64,000 nucleotides of DNA from the NCBI RefSeq assembly GCF_003316765.1, contig NZ_NIJF01000116.1:62001-126000 (forward strand), in the 5' to 3' direction. This DNA is from Bacillus sp. P14.5. Its GTDB lineage: Bacteria; Bacillota; Bacilli; Bacillales; Bacillaceae_B. Of the stretch, positions 25,487 through 34,327 are shown piece by piece (positions within the stretch are counted from its first letter, which is position 1; the number at the start of each line of letters is the position of its first letter). The notes beneath the pieces are model-generated. The model ran no database searches. It saw only the letters and a program-made list of their open reading frames with translations, and was not told the DNA's origin. Made by a program: the position numbers and the translations under genes.

Positions 25487-26008
25487 ATGAAACTGAAAGA
25501 TAAGAAAGTGTTGCAGCTTGTCAGTGATGATTTCGAAGATCTTGAACTGTGGTATCCTGTACTGCGGTTGAAAGAGGAAGGAGCGACGGTTCATCTTGCA
25601 GGTGAAGAGAAGGGCCACTCCTATAAGGGGAAATACGGTGTACCTGCTGTTTCGGATGTTTCTTTTAAAGATGTGAATCCTGATGATTACGATGCGCTGC
25701 TTGTGCCGGGCGGATGGTCGCCGGATAAGCTGAGAAGATATGAAGAAGTTCTGTCGATTGTGAAAAAAATGAACGAGCAGAACAAACCAATCGGTCAAAT
25801 TTGCCATGCGGGATGGGTGCTGATCTCAGCAAAAATCCTCGACGGTAAAAAAGTGACAAGCACTCCGGGCATCAAAGATGATATGGAAAATGCGGGTGCC
25901 ACGTGGGTGGACGAGCCTTCCATCATTGACGGCAACCTGATTTCCAGCAGAAGGCCGCCTGATCTGCCGGATTATTTAAGAGATTTTATCTCTGTAATGG
26001 AAAAATAA
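25487..26008 (+). CDS. DJ-1/PfpI family protein
   Basis: 173 residues. The class I glutamine-amidotransferase-like fold is clear from 'KVLQLVSDDFEDLELWYPVL', the 'YDALLVPGGWSPDKLRRYEE' loop and the nucleophile elbow 'GQICHAGWVLISAKIL', in which the cysteine is followed by histidine as in PfpI/YhbO proteases and deglycases. 'VTSTPGIKDDMENAGATWVD' completes the core. Members are linked to protein quality or glyoxal repair; the exact reaction here is not known. ATG follows AAAGGAGGA. A strong terminator follows. Confidence 0.9.
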   Translation: MKLKDKKVLQLVSDDFEDLELWYPVLRLKEEGATVHLAGEEKGHSYKGKYGVPAVSDVSFKDVNPDDYDALLVPGGWSPDKLRRYEEVLSIVKKMNEQNKPIGQICHAGWVLISAKILDGKKVTSTPGIKDDMENAGATWVDEPSIIDGNLISSRRPPDLPDYLRDFISVMEK

Positions 26009-26011
26009 ACG

Positions 26012-26052
26012 AAAAAAGACGAATCCCGTTATACGGTGGGATTCGTCTTTTT
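26012..26052. terminator. Bidirectional terminator
   Basis: AAAAAAGACGAATCCC / GGGATTCGTCTTTTTT, 16-bp perfect arms with a 10-base loop, between two convergent genes. Confidence 0.95.
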
Positions 26053-26055
26053 TGT

Positions 26056-26751
26056 TTATTTTTTCAGCTTCTGTATGTCTGTCTCGGCGTTGAATAACCT
26101 TTTATTCAACACCTCTGACTTGGAATCTATTTTCGTATGAAAGGTTCTCAGCATGGCGATGACATCCTCGTTCTGGCTGGTCTCAATGCGTTTGGCGATT
26201 TCCTTGATTTCATCCTGGCCGGTTTCCAGATTGGATAGCCGTTTGTAGATGGCCTCTGTGTTATTTTCCTGCCTTGCGAAGGCTTTGTCGTGTTTATCAA
26301 GGCGGCCGCTTAAATTATGGTGTTGCTGGTCCAGCCGGGTAGTGACTTTACCTTCCAGCTCATCAAGGCGGGCATCGAACTTTTGGTCTTGTTTGTCAAA
26401 ACGAGCATTGGATTTTTGGTCTTGTTCGTCAAAGCGGGCAGTGAATTTTTTATCTTGCTCATCAAGGCGGGCGGTGAATTTCTTATCCTGCTCATCAAGT
26501 CGCTCGGTAAATTTCTTATCTTGTTTATCAAGACGGGCCGTGAACTTCTTATCTTGTTCATCAAAGCGGGCCGTGAATTTTTTATCTTGATCATCAAAAC
26601 GTGCATTAAATTTTTTATCTTGATCGTCAAAACGTGCGGTGAACTTCTTATCCTGTTGATCAAAACGGGCAGTGAATTTTTTATCCTGCTCTTCAAATCT
26701 TGCATCTATTTTTTCCAGTTTACCTAATATCTCTTTTAATGTTTCTTCCAT
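26056..26751 (-). CDS. Hendecad-repeat coiled-coil protein
   Basis: 231 residues, very charged, no signal peptide or membrane segment. Residues ~18-130 are at least ten near-exact 11-residue units of the type QDKKFTARFDE, with phenylalanine or leucine at fixed places. Hendecad periodicity predicts a straight or right-handed coiled coil. The C-terminal 80 residues ('NNTEAIYKRLSNLETGQDEI') look like an ordinary coiled coil. ATG 26751 has AAAGAGGTG upstream; the in-frame GTG at 26760 lies in that site. Unit number may vary between strains by recombination. Function unknown; a scaffold or phage-tail-fibre-like stalk are possibilities without direct support. Confidence 0.78.
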   Translation of the reverse strand: MEETLKEILGKLEKIDARFEEQDKKFTARFDQQDKKFTARFDDQDKKFNARFDDQDKKFTARFDEQDKKFTARLDKQDKKFTERLDEQDKKFTARLDEQDKKFTARFDEQDQKSNARFDKQDQKFDARLDELEGKVTTRLDQQHHNLSGRLDKHDKAFARQENNTEAIYKRLSNLETGQDEIKEIAKRIETSQNEDVIAMLRTFHTKIDSKSEVLNKRLFNAETDIQKLKK

Positions 26752-26934
26752 TGCGATCACCTCTTTAAAGGTAATTTGTTTTGGAAAAACCTCAGGAACT
26801 TGATTTATCCCGGGATACCAAGGAGATTCTCTTTGAACAGAAAGGATCTCCTTTGCTTACCAGGATATTTAGTGATTTAACGCGATTTTTCGAGGCCAAT
26901 GCCGAACAGCAACTAAGTTCAAGAAAAGGGTCTT

Positions 26935-27255
26935 TTAAAAAGAGTAATCTTTGCCTGCAATGGTACCAAATTCGAAAATTTTGTAGGCGGTAAGGGTGAA
27001 GCATTCGACTTCTTCTTCATTAAAAAGTTTGCCGGCGTCTTCCGTCATAGCATCCAGCCTCGCTTTGACTCCCTCTGATAAGTCTTCCCGAAGGTAATCG
27101 TCCAAAATATTAGCCTTGGAATAAAGGGAAAACAGAAAGCCGTCGAAGAAGAGATTCATTCCATAGAATTCGATGAATCGATAGTGGAAGGGAGACTCGA
27201 ACAGCGGCTCGAGCCGGCGGATTTCTTTTTCAAAATAGGCAGTCTCATATAGCAC
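26935..27255 (-). CDS. Hypothetical protein, N-terminus probably shifted
   Basis: 106 residues from GTG 27255, soluble, aromatic-rich ('EPLFESPFHYRFIEFYGMNL'). The frame is open further upstream and reads like protein ('NKKHPLSDDLTKNREKIKED') to about 27354. A GGAGGT site at 27374-27379 then faces TTG 27368 in the neighbouring frame, or ATT 27369 in this one. One extra base in the six-T run 27349-27354 (plus strand) would join TTG 27368 to this frame and give about 144 residues. I recognise no family. Confidence 0.55.
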   Translation of the reverse strand: MLYETAYFEKEIRRLEPLFESPFHYRFIEFYGMNLFFDGFLFSLYSKANILDDYLREDLSEGVKARLDAMTEDAGKLFNEEEVECFTLTAYKIFEFGTIAGKDYSF

Positions 27256-27563
27256 TTCCAGTATATCGGGGATAGACTCACTGTAAGAGTGCAGAACATC
27301 TTCTTTTATCTTTTCCCGATTTTTTGTTAAATCATCAGATAGCGGGTGTTTTTTATTGAAGTTTTCAATGGGGACCTCCAGAATAGAATTTTTGTGGAAT
27401 GCGGGGTTGAAGTGGCGGGTTCAGCAGTGAAAAATTTCCATTATTCACCTCCTCTTTGTTATTTTAACACGAATTTAATTTTAAATGAGAAAAATTTTCC
27501 GAAAAGTCACTCTATAATTTGGTATGATTAGAAGTAAGAATGATAGGTAAGGGTGGGGCTCAA

Positions 27564-28700
27564 GTGACGGCAACTTCTGATAGACTGGCATTATTTCTTG
27601 AAGAGAATTTTTTGGAGTTTTTACAGACCTGGCGGAAGAAGGTTGTTATATCGGAAAGTGACATGTATAAAGAAGAAGTCGTAAATAATGGTGTGAGGAT
27701 GTATGAGTTGGTGAAACGCGCTATCAGCAGTCCGCTGAGTGAAGAAGAGATTAAACTGCTTGCTCGTAAGGTGGCCAGGGAGCGTGTGGAATCAGGTGTC
27801 AATATTAGTGAATTTGTTTACAATGTCAACGTGGGCAGAAGTGAAATCATCAAGTGGGTCAGTACCTCGGGGATCGGGATAGAGGAGCTTCACCCTTATT
27901 TCGAGGAAATCAACCGGGTCTTTGACCGTTTCTCTTATTTTGCTGTGAGGTTTTATTCCGAAATCAAGGACGAGCAGTTGAAGGAGAAAGAGTTGTATAT
28001 CGACCAGACCCATAAAGAAAGATTGACGATCCTTGGGCAGATGAGTTCTAGCTTTGTCCATGAATTCAGAAACCCTTTAACATCCATCATCGGCTTTACG
28101 AAATTATTGAAAAGTGATTTCCCGGAGCTTCCTTACTTGGACGTAATGAGCCATGAACTGGATCAACTGAACTATAGGATCTCACAATTCCTTCATGTTT
28201 CGCGAAAGGAAATCATTGAAAGCAAGAAGGAAAAATTCCTTGTTTTCACGATGCTGAGCGAATTGATAGAATTTCTATATCCAAGCCTGGTGGATGGGGA
28301 TGTGCAGGTGAAATCCCATCTTGATTCCCAAGTTTATATAAAAGGAAATAAAGAGGAACTGAGGCAGGTATTCTTGAACCTGATCATGAATTCGATAGAT
28401 GCTCTGCAGCAGGTGAAACGCGACAGAAGAATTACCATCAGCTGTACGTTTGAAAATGAAGAGATCCTAATCAGGATTGCCAATAACGGACCAGAAATCA
28501 GTGAAGAAGCACTGGAAGCCATCTTTGAGCCGTTTTACACAACGAAGGAACTCGGAACAGGGATTGGTCTATATATCTGCCGCAAGCTGGTGGAAAAGCA
28601 TGAGGGCAGTATCAGCTGTACCTCGAGTGTGGATGAGACGGCCTTTACCGTCGTCATTCCGGCAGCCAAAGAGGAACTGGGAGCGAGTTTGCTGCTGTAG
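27564..28700 (+). CDS. Sensor histidine kinase, cytoplasmic, sporulation-kinase-like
   Basis: About 378 residues, no membrane segment. The N-terminal ~140 residues are helical and resemble an RsbRD-type sensor domain ('NFLEFLQTWRKKVVISESDM'). HisKA follows with the phospho-accepting histidine in 'SSFVHEFRNPLTSIIGFTKL' near residue 165, then the HATPase_c N box 'QVFLNLIMNSIDAL', G1 'IANNGPEI' and G2 'GTGIGLYICRKLVEKHEG'. The HxFRNPLTSI form is typical of Bacillus sporulation-type kinases that feed a phosphorelay. No response regulator lies beside it, as expected for such orphans. GTG 27564 has AAGGGTGG; ATG 27540 is an alternative. Confidence 0.88.
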   Translation: MTATSDRLALFLEENFLEFLQTWRKKVVISESDMYKEEVVNNGVRMYELVKRAISSPLSEEEIKLLARKVARERVESGVNISEFVYNVNVGRSEIIKWVSTSGIGIEELHPYFEEINRVFDRFSYFAVRFYSEIKDEQLKEKELYIDQTHKERLTILGQMSSSFVHEFRNPLTSIIGFTKLLKSDFPELPYLDVMSHELDQLNYRISQFLHVSRKEIIESKKEKFLVFTMLSELIEFLYPSLVDGDVQVKSHLDSQVYIKGNKEELRQVFLNLIMNSIDALQQVKRDRRITISCTFENEEILIRIANNGPEISEEALEAIFEPFYTTKELGTGIGLYICRKLVEKHEGSISCTSSVDETAFTVVIPAAKEELGASLLL

Positions 28701-28774
28701 TGGTTTAAAGTGTTAAAGGGAAAAGCATAGAGCCGCCGATGATTGGCAAGAATGATGACCGGGAGGGATTCATT

Positions 28775-29200
28775 TTGCGGTTGTTGGTGGTTTTTTTGTA
28801 TGTGGGTATGCTGTTTGTTTTGACATGTTCATATAGTTTCAATGAAGTAATCGCTTCTCAAAAGGTGAGTTTCGTCTTTAATGCCGAGCCGAATTGGGTA
28901 AGTTTCTTTGAATATAAATTCAGCTACTCAGCCCCATCTTATATTCTTCAGAAAGCTGGACATGCTCTAAGTTTTTTCATTCTGGCATTCCTTTTGATGG
29001 TCGTATTTAGCAAGCTTACGGCAGTGTTACTTCTTTCAACCTTTTTCGCAGTCTTCACAGAGGTGGCGCAATTGTTTTTTCATAGAACGGGATGTCTGGT
29101 TGATGTGTTTATTGATTTAAGCGGAACTGCAGCATTCTTGCTGGTCTGTTCTCTGAGCAAAGATAAGAGTGGGGAAGTTGGAAAGAATGTACTCGGTTAA
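28775..29200 (+). CDS. VanZ-like family membrane protein
   Basis: About 141 residues. Membrane segments occupy the N-terminus ('LLVVFLYVGMLFVLTCSYSF'), two central stretches and the C-terminus. The motif 'TEVAQLFFHRTGCLVDVFID' corresponds to the conserved VanZ 'E-x-x-Q ... R-x-x-x-x-x-D' signature. TTG 28775 is preceded by GGGAGGG at the right distance; an upstream in-frame ATG at 28739 has no site. Function of stand-alone VanZ-like proteins is mostly unknown. Confidence 0.75.
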   Translation: MRLLVVFLYVGMLFVLTCSYSFNEVIASQKVSFVFNAEPNWVSFFEYKFSYSAPSYILQKAGHALSFFILAFLLMVVFSKLTAVLLLSTFFAVFTEVAQLFFHRTGCLVDVFIDLSGTAAFLLVCSLSKDKSGEVGKNVLG

Positions 29201-29223
29201 CGAATTTCTTTCTATTTCTTCAA

Positions 29224-29268
29224 CGCTTTAAAGCACGAAGAGGGACTGTCCCTTTTCGTGCTTTAGTG
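29224..29268. repeat. Family B palindromic repeat, copy 2
   Basis: CGCTTTAAAGCACGAAGAGG then GACTGTCCCTTTTCGTGCTT: the right half is the reverse of the left (AAGCACGAA / TTCGTGCTT). It lies between convergent VanZ-like and GlcD-like genes, where it could act as a shared RNA 3' end, although its T-run is weak. Confidence 0.8.
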
Positions 29269-29286
29269 TGTTAATGTGACTGCCAA

Positions 29287-30648
29287 TCAAAAGATCTTTC
29301 CAGGATTCAACCGGTTATCAGGATCAAGCAGCTTTTTAATGGATTTCATAACGGACAGAGCGGCACCATGCTCAAGTGCCTGATACTTCATTTTTCCAAG
29401 GCCGACTCCATGTTCTCCTGTGCAGGTGCCGCCGACCTCGATGGCTTTCCGGGCAACGAGGTCGTTGATCCGTTCGGCGGCGGCTGTTTGCCGGGAATCG
29501 CTGGAGTCATAGACTACCAGTGTGTGAAAGTTGCCGTCGCCTACATGGCCGAATACACCGCCTAAAAGTCCGCTTTCATCTATAAGTGAGCGGGCATAGA
29601 CCACCATTTTTGCAAGCTCTGAAATAGGAACACAGACATCCCCGCCTGACTGGGACATTCCGGGAATATGGCGAAATGAGTAGGATAGTTCATGACGTGC
29701 CCGCCACAGCTCAATGCTTTCCGCAGCGGTACTCGCTCTAGCCCAGTTCACCCCTCCATGATCAAGGATCAACTCCCTCGTTAAAGCTGCATCTTCTTCA
29801 GCTGAAATTTCTGTACCCGAGAATTCCAAAAAGAGAGAGTGTGCTTCCGGAAAAGAATGTTGGCCAGCTAAGTTCACTTGTCTGATGCTGGCCGCATCCA
29901 CAAGTTCCATCCGCAGGATTTGGACTCCGCTCATTAAAATTGAATGGGCAGCCTCTGCGCATGCTTGTGGAGTTGGGAAGGTGCACCGTGCGGTTACAGT
30001 ATGCTCGGGAATGCCATGCAGTTTCAAGTTGACTTCAGTAACAATTCCCAGCGTTCCTTCCGAACCTACGAGCAGGCCGTTGAGGTTGTAGCCGCTGGAG
30101 GATTTTTTTGCGCGGCTTCCCGTGTTGATCACCGTTCCATCAGCGAGGATCACTTCCAGATTCAGCACCTGGTCTCGCATGGAACCATACCGGACGGCTG
30201 TAGTCCCGCTGGCATTCGTGGCGACCATGCCGCCGATACTGGCATCTGCGCCTGGATCGACCGGAAACTGAAGACCATGGCGGTTGATGGCTTTATTTAA
30301 TTGCTTTCTCGTGATTCCCGGCTGAACGGTGACGGTTAAATCTTCCGGGTTGAACGAGAGAATATCATTCATTTTTTCAAAATTAATTGAAATTCCTTTA
30401 TGGATGGGAATCGCATGTCCGTCCAAACCGGAACCTGTTCCAAATGGAATCGCGGGCAGGTTGTATCTTTTCGCGATATCCAATATGGAAATGATGTCTT
30501 CCTTATTTTCAGGAAAAACAACCACATCAGGTTCGACTGGGAGGTGGGAGGATTCATCGCGGCTGTGCCAGTACATATCTCCTTCACTAGTGCTTACATT
30601 ATCCCCGCCCAATAAAACAATTAATTTGTTGATCATATCCTGCTTCAT
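29287..30648 (-). CDS. FAD-binding oxidase, GlcD/D-lactate dehydrogenase type
   Basis: 453 residues of the vanillyl-alcohol-oxidase-like flavoprotein family. The FAD domain is seen in 'VVFPENKEDIISILDIAKRY', 'IPFGTGSGLDGHAIP' and 'DPGADASIGGMVATNASGTT' and 'GLLVGSEGTLGIVTEV'. The C-terminal FAD-oxidase domain ends with 'VGGTCTGEHGVGLGKMKY', the conserved GEHG(V/I)G loop. Substrate is a 2-hydroxy acid such as glycolate or D-lactate; sequence alone does not decide. ATG 30648 follows AGGAGGTGA. The gene stands alone, without GlcF-type iron-sulphur subunits. Confidence 0.9.
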   Translation of the reverse strand: MKQDMINKLIVLLGGDNVSTSEGDMYWHSRDESSHLPVEPDVVVFPENKEDIISILDIAKRYNLPAIPFGTGSGLDGHAIPIHKGISINFEKMNDILSFNPEDLTVTVQPGITRKQLNKAINRHGLQFPVDPGADASIGGMVATNASGTTAVRYGSMRDQVLNLEVILADGTVINTGSRAKKSSSGYNLNGLLVGSEGTLGIVTEVNLKLHGIPEHTVTARCTFPTPQACAEAAHSILMSGVQILRMELVDAASIRQVNLAGQHSFPEAHSLFLEFSGTEISAEEDAALTRELILDHGGVNWARASTAAESIELWRARHELSYSFRHIPGMSQSGGDVCVPISELAKMVVYARSLIDESGLLGGVFGHVGDGNFHTLVVYDSSDSRQTAAAERINDLVARKAIEVGGTCTGEHGVGLGKMKYQALEHGAALSVMKSIKKLLDPDNRLNPGKIF

Positions 30649-30729
30649 CAAATCACCTCCTAATAGTCTTAAAATTCAAACATCTCTATAAAAAATATAT
30701 TAACATAAAAATTCCTATCATTCTTTTAA

Positions 30730-30823
30730 AGTGGTTTAACACAGGCTGCCGCGTTAAACCACTAAGAGGGACAGTCACCTATCGCGTCTCACCGCATTGC
30801 CGTACTAAATAGACTGTCCCTCT
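30730..30823. repeat. Family B-related nested inverted repeats
   Basis: AGTGGTTTAAC (30730-30740) pairs with GTTAAACCACT (30753-30763), perfect 11-bp arms. Just outside, AGAGGGACAGTC (30765-30776) pairs with GACTGTCCCTCT (30812-30823). It fills most of the gap between the divergent oxidase and membrane-protein genes, where the promoters of both must lie. Confidence 0.75.
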
Positions 30824-30952
30824 CATCTCGGTGAAGCAATAAAGCCACATTTTGAATTAATTACAGTTATTGGTCGTAATATTCTATAAAAATGATAAAA
30901 TAGTCATTATATTGAATCTTTTTTGCATTCTAACTTTTGGGAGGATTACAGG

Positions 30953-31903
30953 ATGAATTTACAGCTTAATAGGCCAAAGGGATTTGGCGAAATTTTGGAT
31001 CAGACATTTCGTCTGAGCAAGAACAAATTTCTTGATTTTTTCTTGGTTTTACTTATTTTATTAGGACCGATTTACCTCCTGCAGGCTCTATTTGAGCTAT
31101 TATCGGGAACAAGCTTTTTCAGGCAGGTGGGCGAAGGCGATGACTGGTTCACCCAGATGATGTCTGCTTTTGAGGGAACGACGCCGGAAATGACGGAGCA
31201 GAATTCGAACGTTTTGCTGGATTTGGGCATTTGGTTTTTGGGGCTGATCAGCACAGGTTTATCCCTGGTGGCATCTGCCGCAATTATCTATGTCGTCAAT
31301 CATATTCGTAAGGATGAAGAATATACAGTCGGAGGCGTCATAAAGAAAGGTTTCTCCCGTTTCTGGCCGCTAGTGGGAAGCAGTATCGTATTTGGTCTTA
31401 TTGTATTCGGCTTGGTTATTTTGCCGGTCTTGATCATCACATTCAGCGGAGTCTTTATGTTTGGATTTTCGGAGTCGTTCGCTATAGACTCGCTCGCAGG
31501 TTCCATTATGACGGTTATCTTCATCCTGCTGATCTTTTTGGCAGTCGCAGTCGGTATTGGATATCTGTTGACTCGCTGGTACTTTTACCTGGGAGTTGTC
31601 GCCACTGAGAGAGCCGCGCCTGGAATAGGCAAGAGCTGGAACCTTACAAAAGGACAGGGATGGAAGCTTTTGGGTGTGTTCATTGTTCTATTCTTGATTA
31701 CAGGGGTAGTTTCTGCTGCACTTGAATTCACACTGGGGGCTTTTCTAGGAAACAGCGTCCTGTTCAACCTTCTCTATAATTTGATTACCCTCATCACCAC
31801 TATTTTCCTATCCGTCGGTTTTGCCGTCATGTTCTTTGACCTGAAAATCAGGAACGATGCGGAAGACCTGCAGGATATGATCCAGGATTACAAACAACAG
31901 TAG
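30953..31903 (+). CDS. Integral membrane protein, glycerophosphodiesterase-type membrane domain
   Basis: 316 residues. 'RPKGFGEILDQTFRLSKNKF' opens the protein and is typical of this group; about six hydrophobic stretches follow ('FFLVLLILLGPIYLLQALFE', 'GLSLVASAAIIYVVNHI', 'VFGLIVFGLVILPVLIITF'). No catalytic phosphodiesterase domain is attached, so the enzyme label of the domain family should not be taken as function. ATG 30953 has GGGAGGATT upstream; the frame is open 30 bases earlier without a site. It probably belongs, functionally, with the downstream membrane cluster, although 640 bases of repeat separate them. Confidence 0.75.
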   Translation: MNLQLNRPKGFGEILDQTFRLSKNKFLDFFLVLLILLGPIYLLQALFELLSGTSFFRQVGEGDDWFTQMMSAFEGTTPEMTEQNSNVLLDLGIWFLGLISTGLSLVASAAIIYVVNHIRKDEEYTVGGVIKKGFSRFWPLVGSSIVFGLIVFGLVILPVLIITFSGVFMFGFSESFAIDSLAGSIMTVIFILLIFLAVAVGIGYLLTRWYFYLGVVATERAAPGIGKSWNLTKGQGWKLLGVFIVLFLITGVVSAALEFTLGAFLGNSVLFNLLYNLITLITTIFLSVGFAVMFFDLKIRNDAEDLQDMIQDYKQQ

Positions 31904-32182
31904 CGGTTTGGTGCCTGCCTTCCAAGGCGGGCGCTCATTCTGTTATATGAAGTGTCTGTTTTAGTATAGGTTTTTACTTTTTAAAAGGCTCTGTTAGTTA
32001 ACACTGTTGTTATTAGATGTTTTGGGTTCATGTACTACTAAGAAGGTATCACCCAATTAAGAACTAATGTGGGTTAATCAATTTGCTGAAACCATTAAAT
32101 GCAATTCAATTATGAATCTGCCCAGCGTTTATATAGAAAATTTTTCCTTCCTATTTACAGTGGATTCTCATTTCTTCCGGAT

Positions 32183-32437
32183 ATGTTGACTGGAGAGGAA
32201 GGTGTGAGATCTCCTGTTGGACTAGCGGGCGTCTAGTTGCAGCGCCTAGCCTCTCGGGGTCAAATAACCTCAAGAGAATAAAAGGAAAGACCGCCTTTTT
32301 TTCTCTTGAGAACATTTGCCTGTCGGGGCTGAACAAGGCGCTTACACTTTTGGTGACAGGTGAGACCCCGGAAGCGAAGCTGAGGAGGCTCACCGCCCGC
32401 CCCGCGGAGTCGTACACCTGGAGTGGAAGTCAACATA
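32183..32437 (-). repeat. Family C element, copy 4 (reverse), with inserted hairpin
   Basis: Ends carry TATGTTGACTGGAGAGG and GGAGTGGAAGTCAACATA, so the termini are inverted repeats (TATGTTGACT / AGTCAACATA). The body matches the reverse of the 120-bp element up to GGACTAGCGGG and again from ACAGGTGAGACCCCGG. Between them sits a separate hairpin: CTCAAGAGAA pairs perfectly with TTCTCTTGAG, with AAAAGG / CCTTTT inside and AGCGCCT / AGGCGCT outside. It occupies most of the gap 31904-32545; nothing else was found there. Confidence 0.8.
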
Positions 32438-32545
32438 CCCTATGAAAAACAACAGCACTCTTTAACAGACCCTTTCAAAAAAATCAGGTGGGTTATACCA
32501 GCAAAGCTAATGAAAAGAGCTTTTACGAAAGTCAGGTGAGTCAGT

Positions 32546-33187
32546 TTGCTCAACGAAAACAATGCCAGAGAAGACCTGGAGGATATCCTCGATGACCGGG
32601 AATATAGCCAGTATCAAGGTGAAAATCAAGGATTTCTCCAAAATCTATGGGAATCCATCAAGGAAACCATCATGGACTGGCTCAATAATCTGTTTCCCGC
32701 CTATCAGGCCTCACAAGGCGGAGGGACAATGATCACGCTTATTCTTGTCATCGCGGGACTGGCCGCCCTTATCATCGTCCTTTTCCTTGTTTCGCGGAAA
32801 GTGTACAACAACCGGAAGATCGCCGGGCAGAAGCCTTTGCAGAACCTTGCTCAAAAAGACTGGTCCTACAGCGAGCACCTGGCAGAATCGGAGCGCCAGG
32901 AAGAGTCGGAGAATTACTCACTTGCCGTCCGCCATCTTTTCCTGGCCCTGCTCCTGTATTTCCATGAAAAAGAGTGGCTTGTGGCAAGGAAATGGAAGAC
33001 GAACTGGGAGTATTATGAAGAACTGAAAAAGATCAATAAGGACTGGGCGGAGCAGTTTTATTCCCTGGCGCTGAAATTCGATGAAGCGGCTTATGGCGAG
33101 AGGGAGATCACCCGCGCGGAATACATTCCGTACAGAGAAACAGCAATGAAATGGCTGCAGGACAACCAGCAGGAAAAGGAAGCGTAG
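32546..33187 (+). CDS. DUF4129-family membrane protein
   Basis: 213 residues. An N-terminal acidic segment with 'WESIKETIMDWLNNLFPAYQ' precedes one transmembrane helix ('MITLILVIAGLAALIIVLFL') and a cytoplasmic C-terminal domain with 'ENYSLAVRHLFLALLLYFHE' and 'YIPYRETAMKWL', the DUF4129 core. TTG 32546 has AGGTGA just upstream. First gene of a four-gene operon with DUF4350, MoxR and DUF58 proteins. These clusters are thought to assemble or inspect membrane or surface complexes; the role is not established. Confidence 0.82.
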   Translation: MLNENNAREDLEDILDDREYSQYQGENQGFLQNLWESIKETIMDWLNNLFPAYQASQGGGTMITLILVIAGLAALIIVLFLVSRKVYNNRKIAGQKPLQNLAQKDWSYSEHLAESERQEESENYSLAVRHLFLALLLYFHEKEWLVARKWKTNWEYYEELKKINKDWAEQFYSLALKFDEAAYGEREITRAEYIPYRETAMKWLQDNQQEKEA

Positions 33188-33199
33188 GGAGGAGAAAAC

Positions 33200-34327
33200 A
33201 TGGCCAAAAATAAATCAAAACTCATACTATTAGCCGTGATTCTCCTTGTATTCGCTGTACTGAGCTATTTCATAGGATCGCGTGCGCCAAAAGAGTATCC
33301 GAATTATCTTTCAGAGTCTCCCTCACCAACGGGAACAAAGGCTGTTTTTACTTATCTGGAGAATGAACTCGGCCAGGTTGAAGAGTGGACATCCTCTCCG
33401 AATCGTTTGGATAAGGAAGAGGAAGGTCAGCTGCTGATCATGGTGGAACCATTTTTTATGCCTGAAAGCGAGGAAACCGGACAGTACCGGGAGTTCATGG
33501 AAGCAGGAAACAACATTCTTCTTTTTAAAACCAACCCACAAGGCATGTTCGATATCAAAACAATTGCCGGTGGGATGGGTGCCCAAGAAATAACCACGCT
33601 GAATGATAAACAAGGTGAGAAGAGGAATGCCCTCCTCCCCGCACCGATCCGCCTGGACACTGAAGACGAGGATGAAGTATTGATTTCAGATGAAGCAGGT
33701 CCCGTTGCGTTAAAACGTCCCGTCGGAGAAGGAAGCCTGATTGTCGCGACGGCTCCACAGTGGATGACGAACGATCTTATTTTAGAAGAAGATCACCTGC
33801 CGCTCGTTATGTCGCTCATCAACGAAAGCAGTTCGGAAGCGGTACTGTTTGATGAATACATACATGGTGAAGAAAATGATTCTTCCATTGTCACCATTTA
33901 CCCTCAATGGTTCTTGCTGCTCATGGTCCAGGGCGTGCTGCTCGCCATCTTATGGCTGTGGTACCAAGGAAAGCGTTTCGGTCCTGTGGTTCAGGTCCGG
34001 GAAGAATATGTCCGTTTCAGCGACGAACGGATCAAAGCCCTTGCCGCCTGGAATTTAAGAGGAAAGAGATTCACAGATTCATTGAACATCCAGGCAGATT
34101 ACGTGAAGCTGCTTCTTCAGGAAAAATGGGGAATTGCCTATTCAAGGGACTGGGTGGACAGCACAGAGAGAATGGCGCGGAAATGGGCGTCAGCAGATGA
34201 AAAAGAAATCACTAGTTTCGCGGCGGGATTATCAGCTGCTTTGAAAAAAGAAACATTGAGCAAGCAAGAGTACTTATTATGGTCGAAAAAATTGGATCGA
34301 CTCAGGAAAGAGGTGGAGGAAGGATGA
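33200..34327 (+). CDS. DUF4350-family membrane protein
   Basis: 375 residues. An N-terminal signal-anchor ('LILLAVILLVFAVLSYFIGS') is followed by an extracytoplasmic domain beginning 'YLSESPSPTGTKAVFTYLE', the DUF4350 region, which resembles a GATase/ThuA-like fold. A second transmembrane helix near residue 240 ('WFLLLMVQGVLLAILWLWYQ') leads to a cytoplasmic tail with 'FSDERIKALAAWNLRGKRF'. ATG 33200 has GGGAGGAG. It overlaps the MoxR gene by four bases. Confidence 0.85.
   Translation: MAKNKSKLILLAVILLVFAVLSYFIGSRAPKEYPNYLSESPSPTGTKAVFTYLENELGQVEEWTSSPNRLDKEEEGQLLIMVEPFFMPESEETGQYREFMEAGNNILLFKTNPQGMFDIKTIAGGMGAQEITTLNDKQGEKRNALLPAPIRLDTEDEDEVLISDEAGPVALKRPVGEGSLIVATAPQWMTNDLILEEDHLPLVMSLINESSSEAVLFDEYIHGEENDSSIVTIYPQWFLLLMVQGVLLAILWLWYQGKRFGPVVQVREEYVRFSDERIKALAAWNLRGKRFTDSLNIQADYVKLLLQEKWGIAYSRDWVDSTERMARKWASADEKEITSFAAGLSAALKKETLSKQEYLLWSKKLDRLRKEVEEG

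Noticed and set aside
26249..26727. Plus-strand and second minus-strand open frames over the coiled-coil gene
   Set aside because: They are mirror images of the 33-base repeats. They lack ribosome binding sites and have extreme composition, for example endless Ser/Phe/Leu units.
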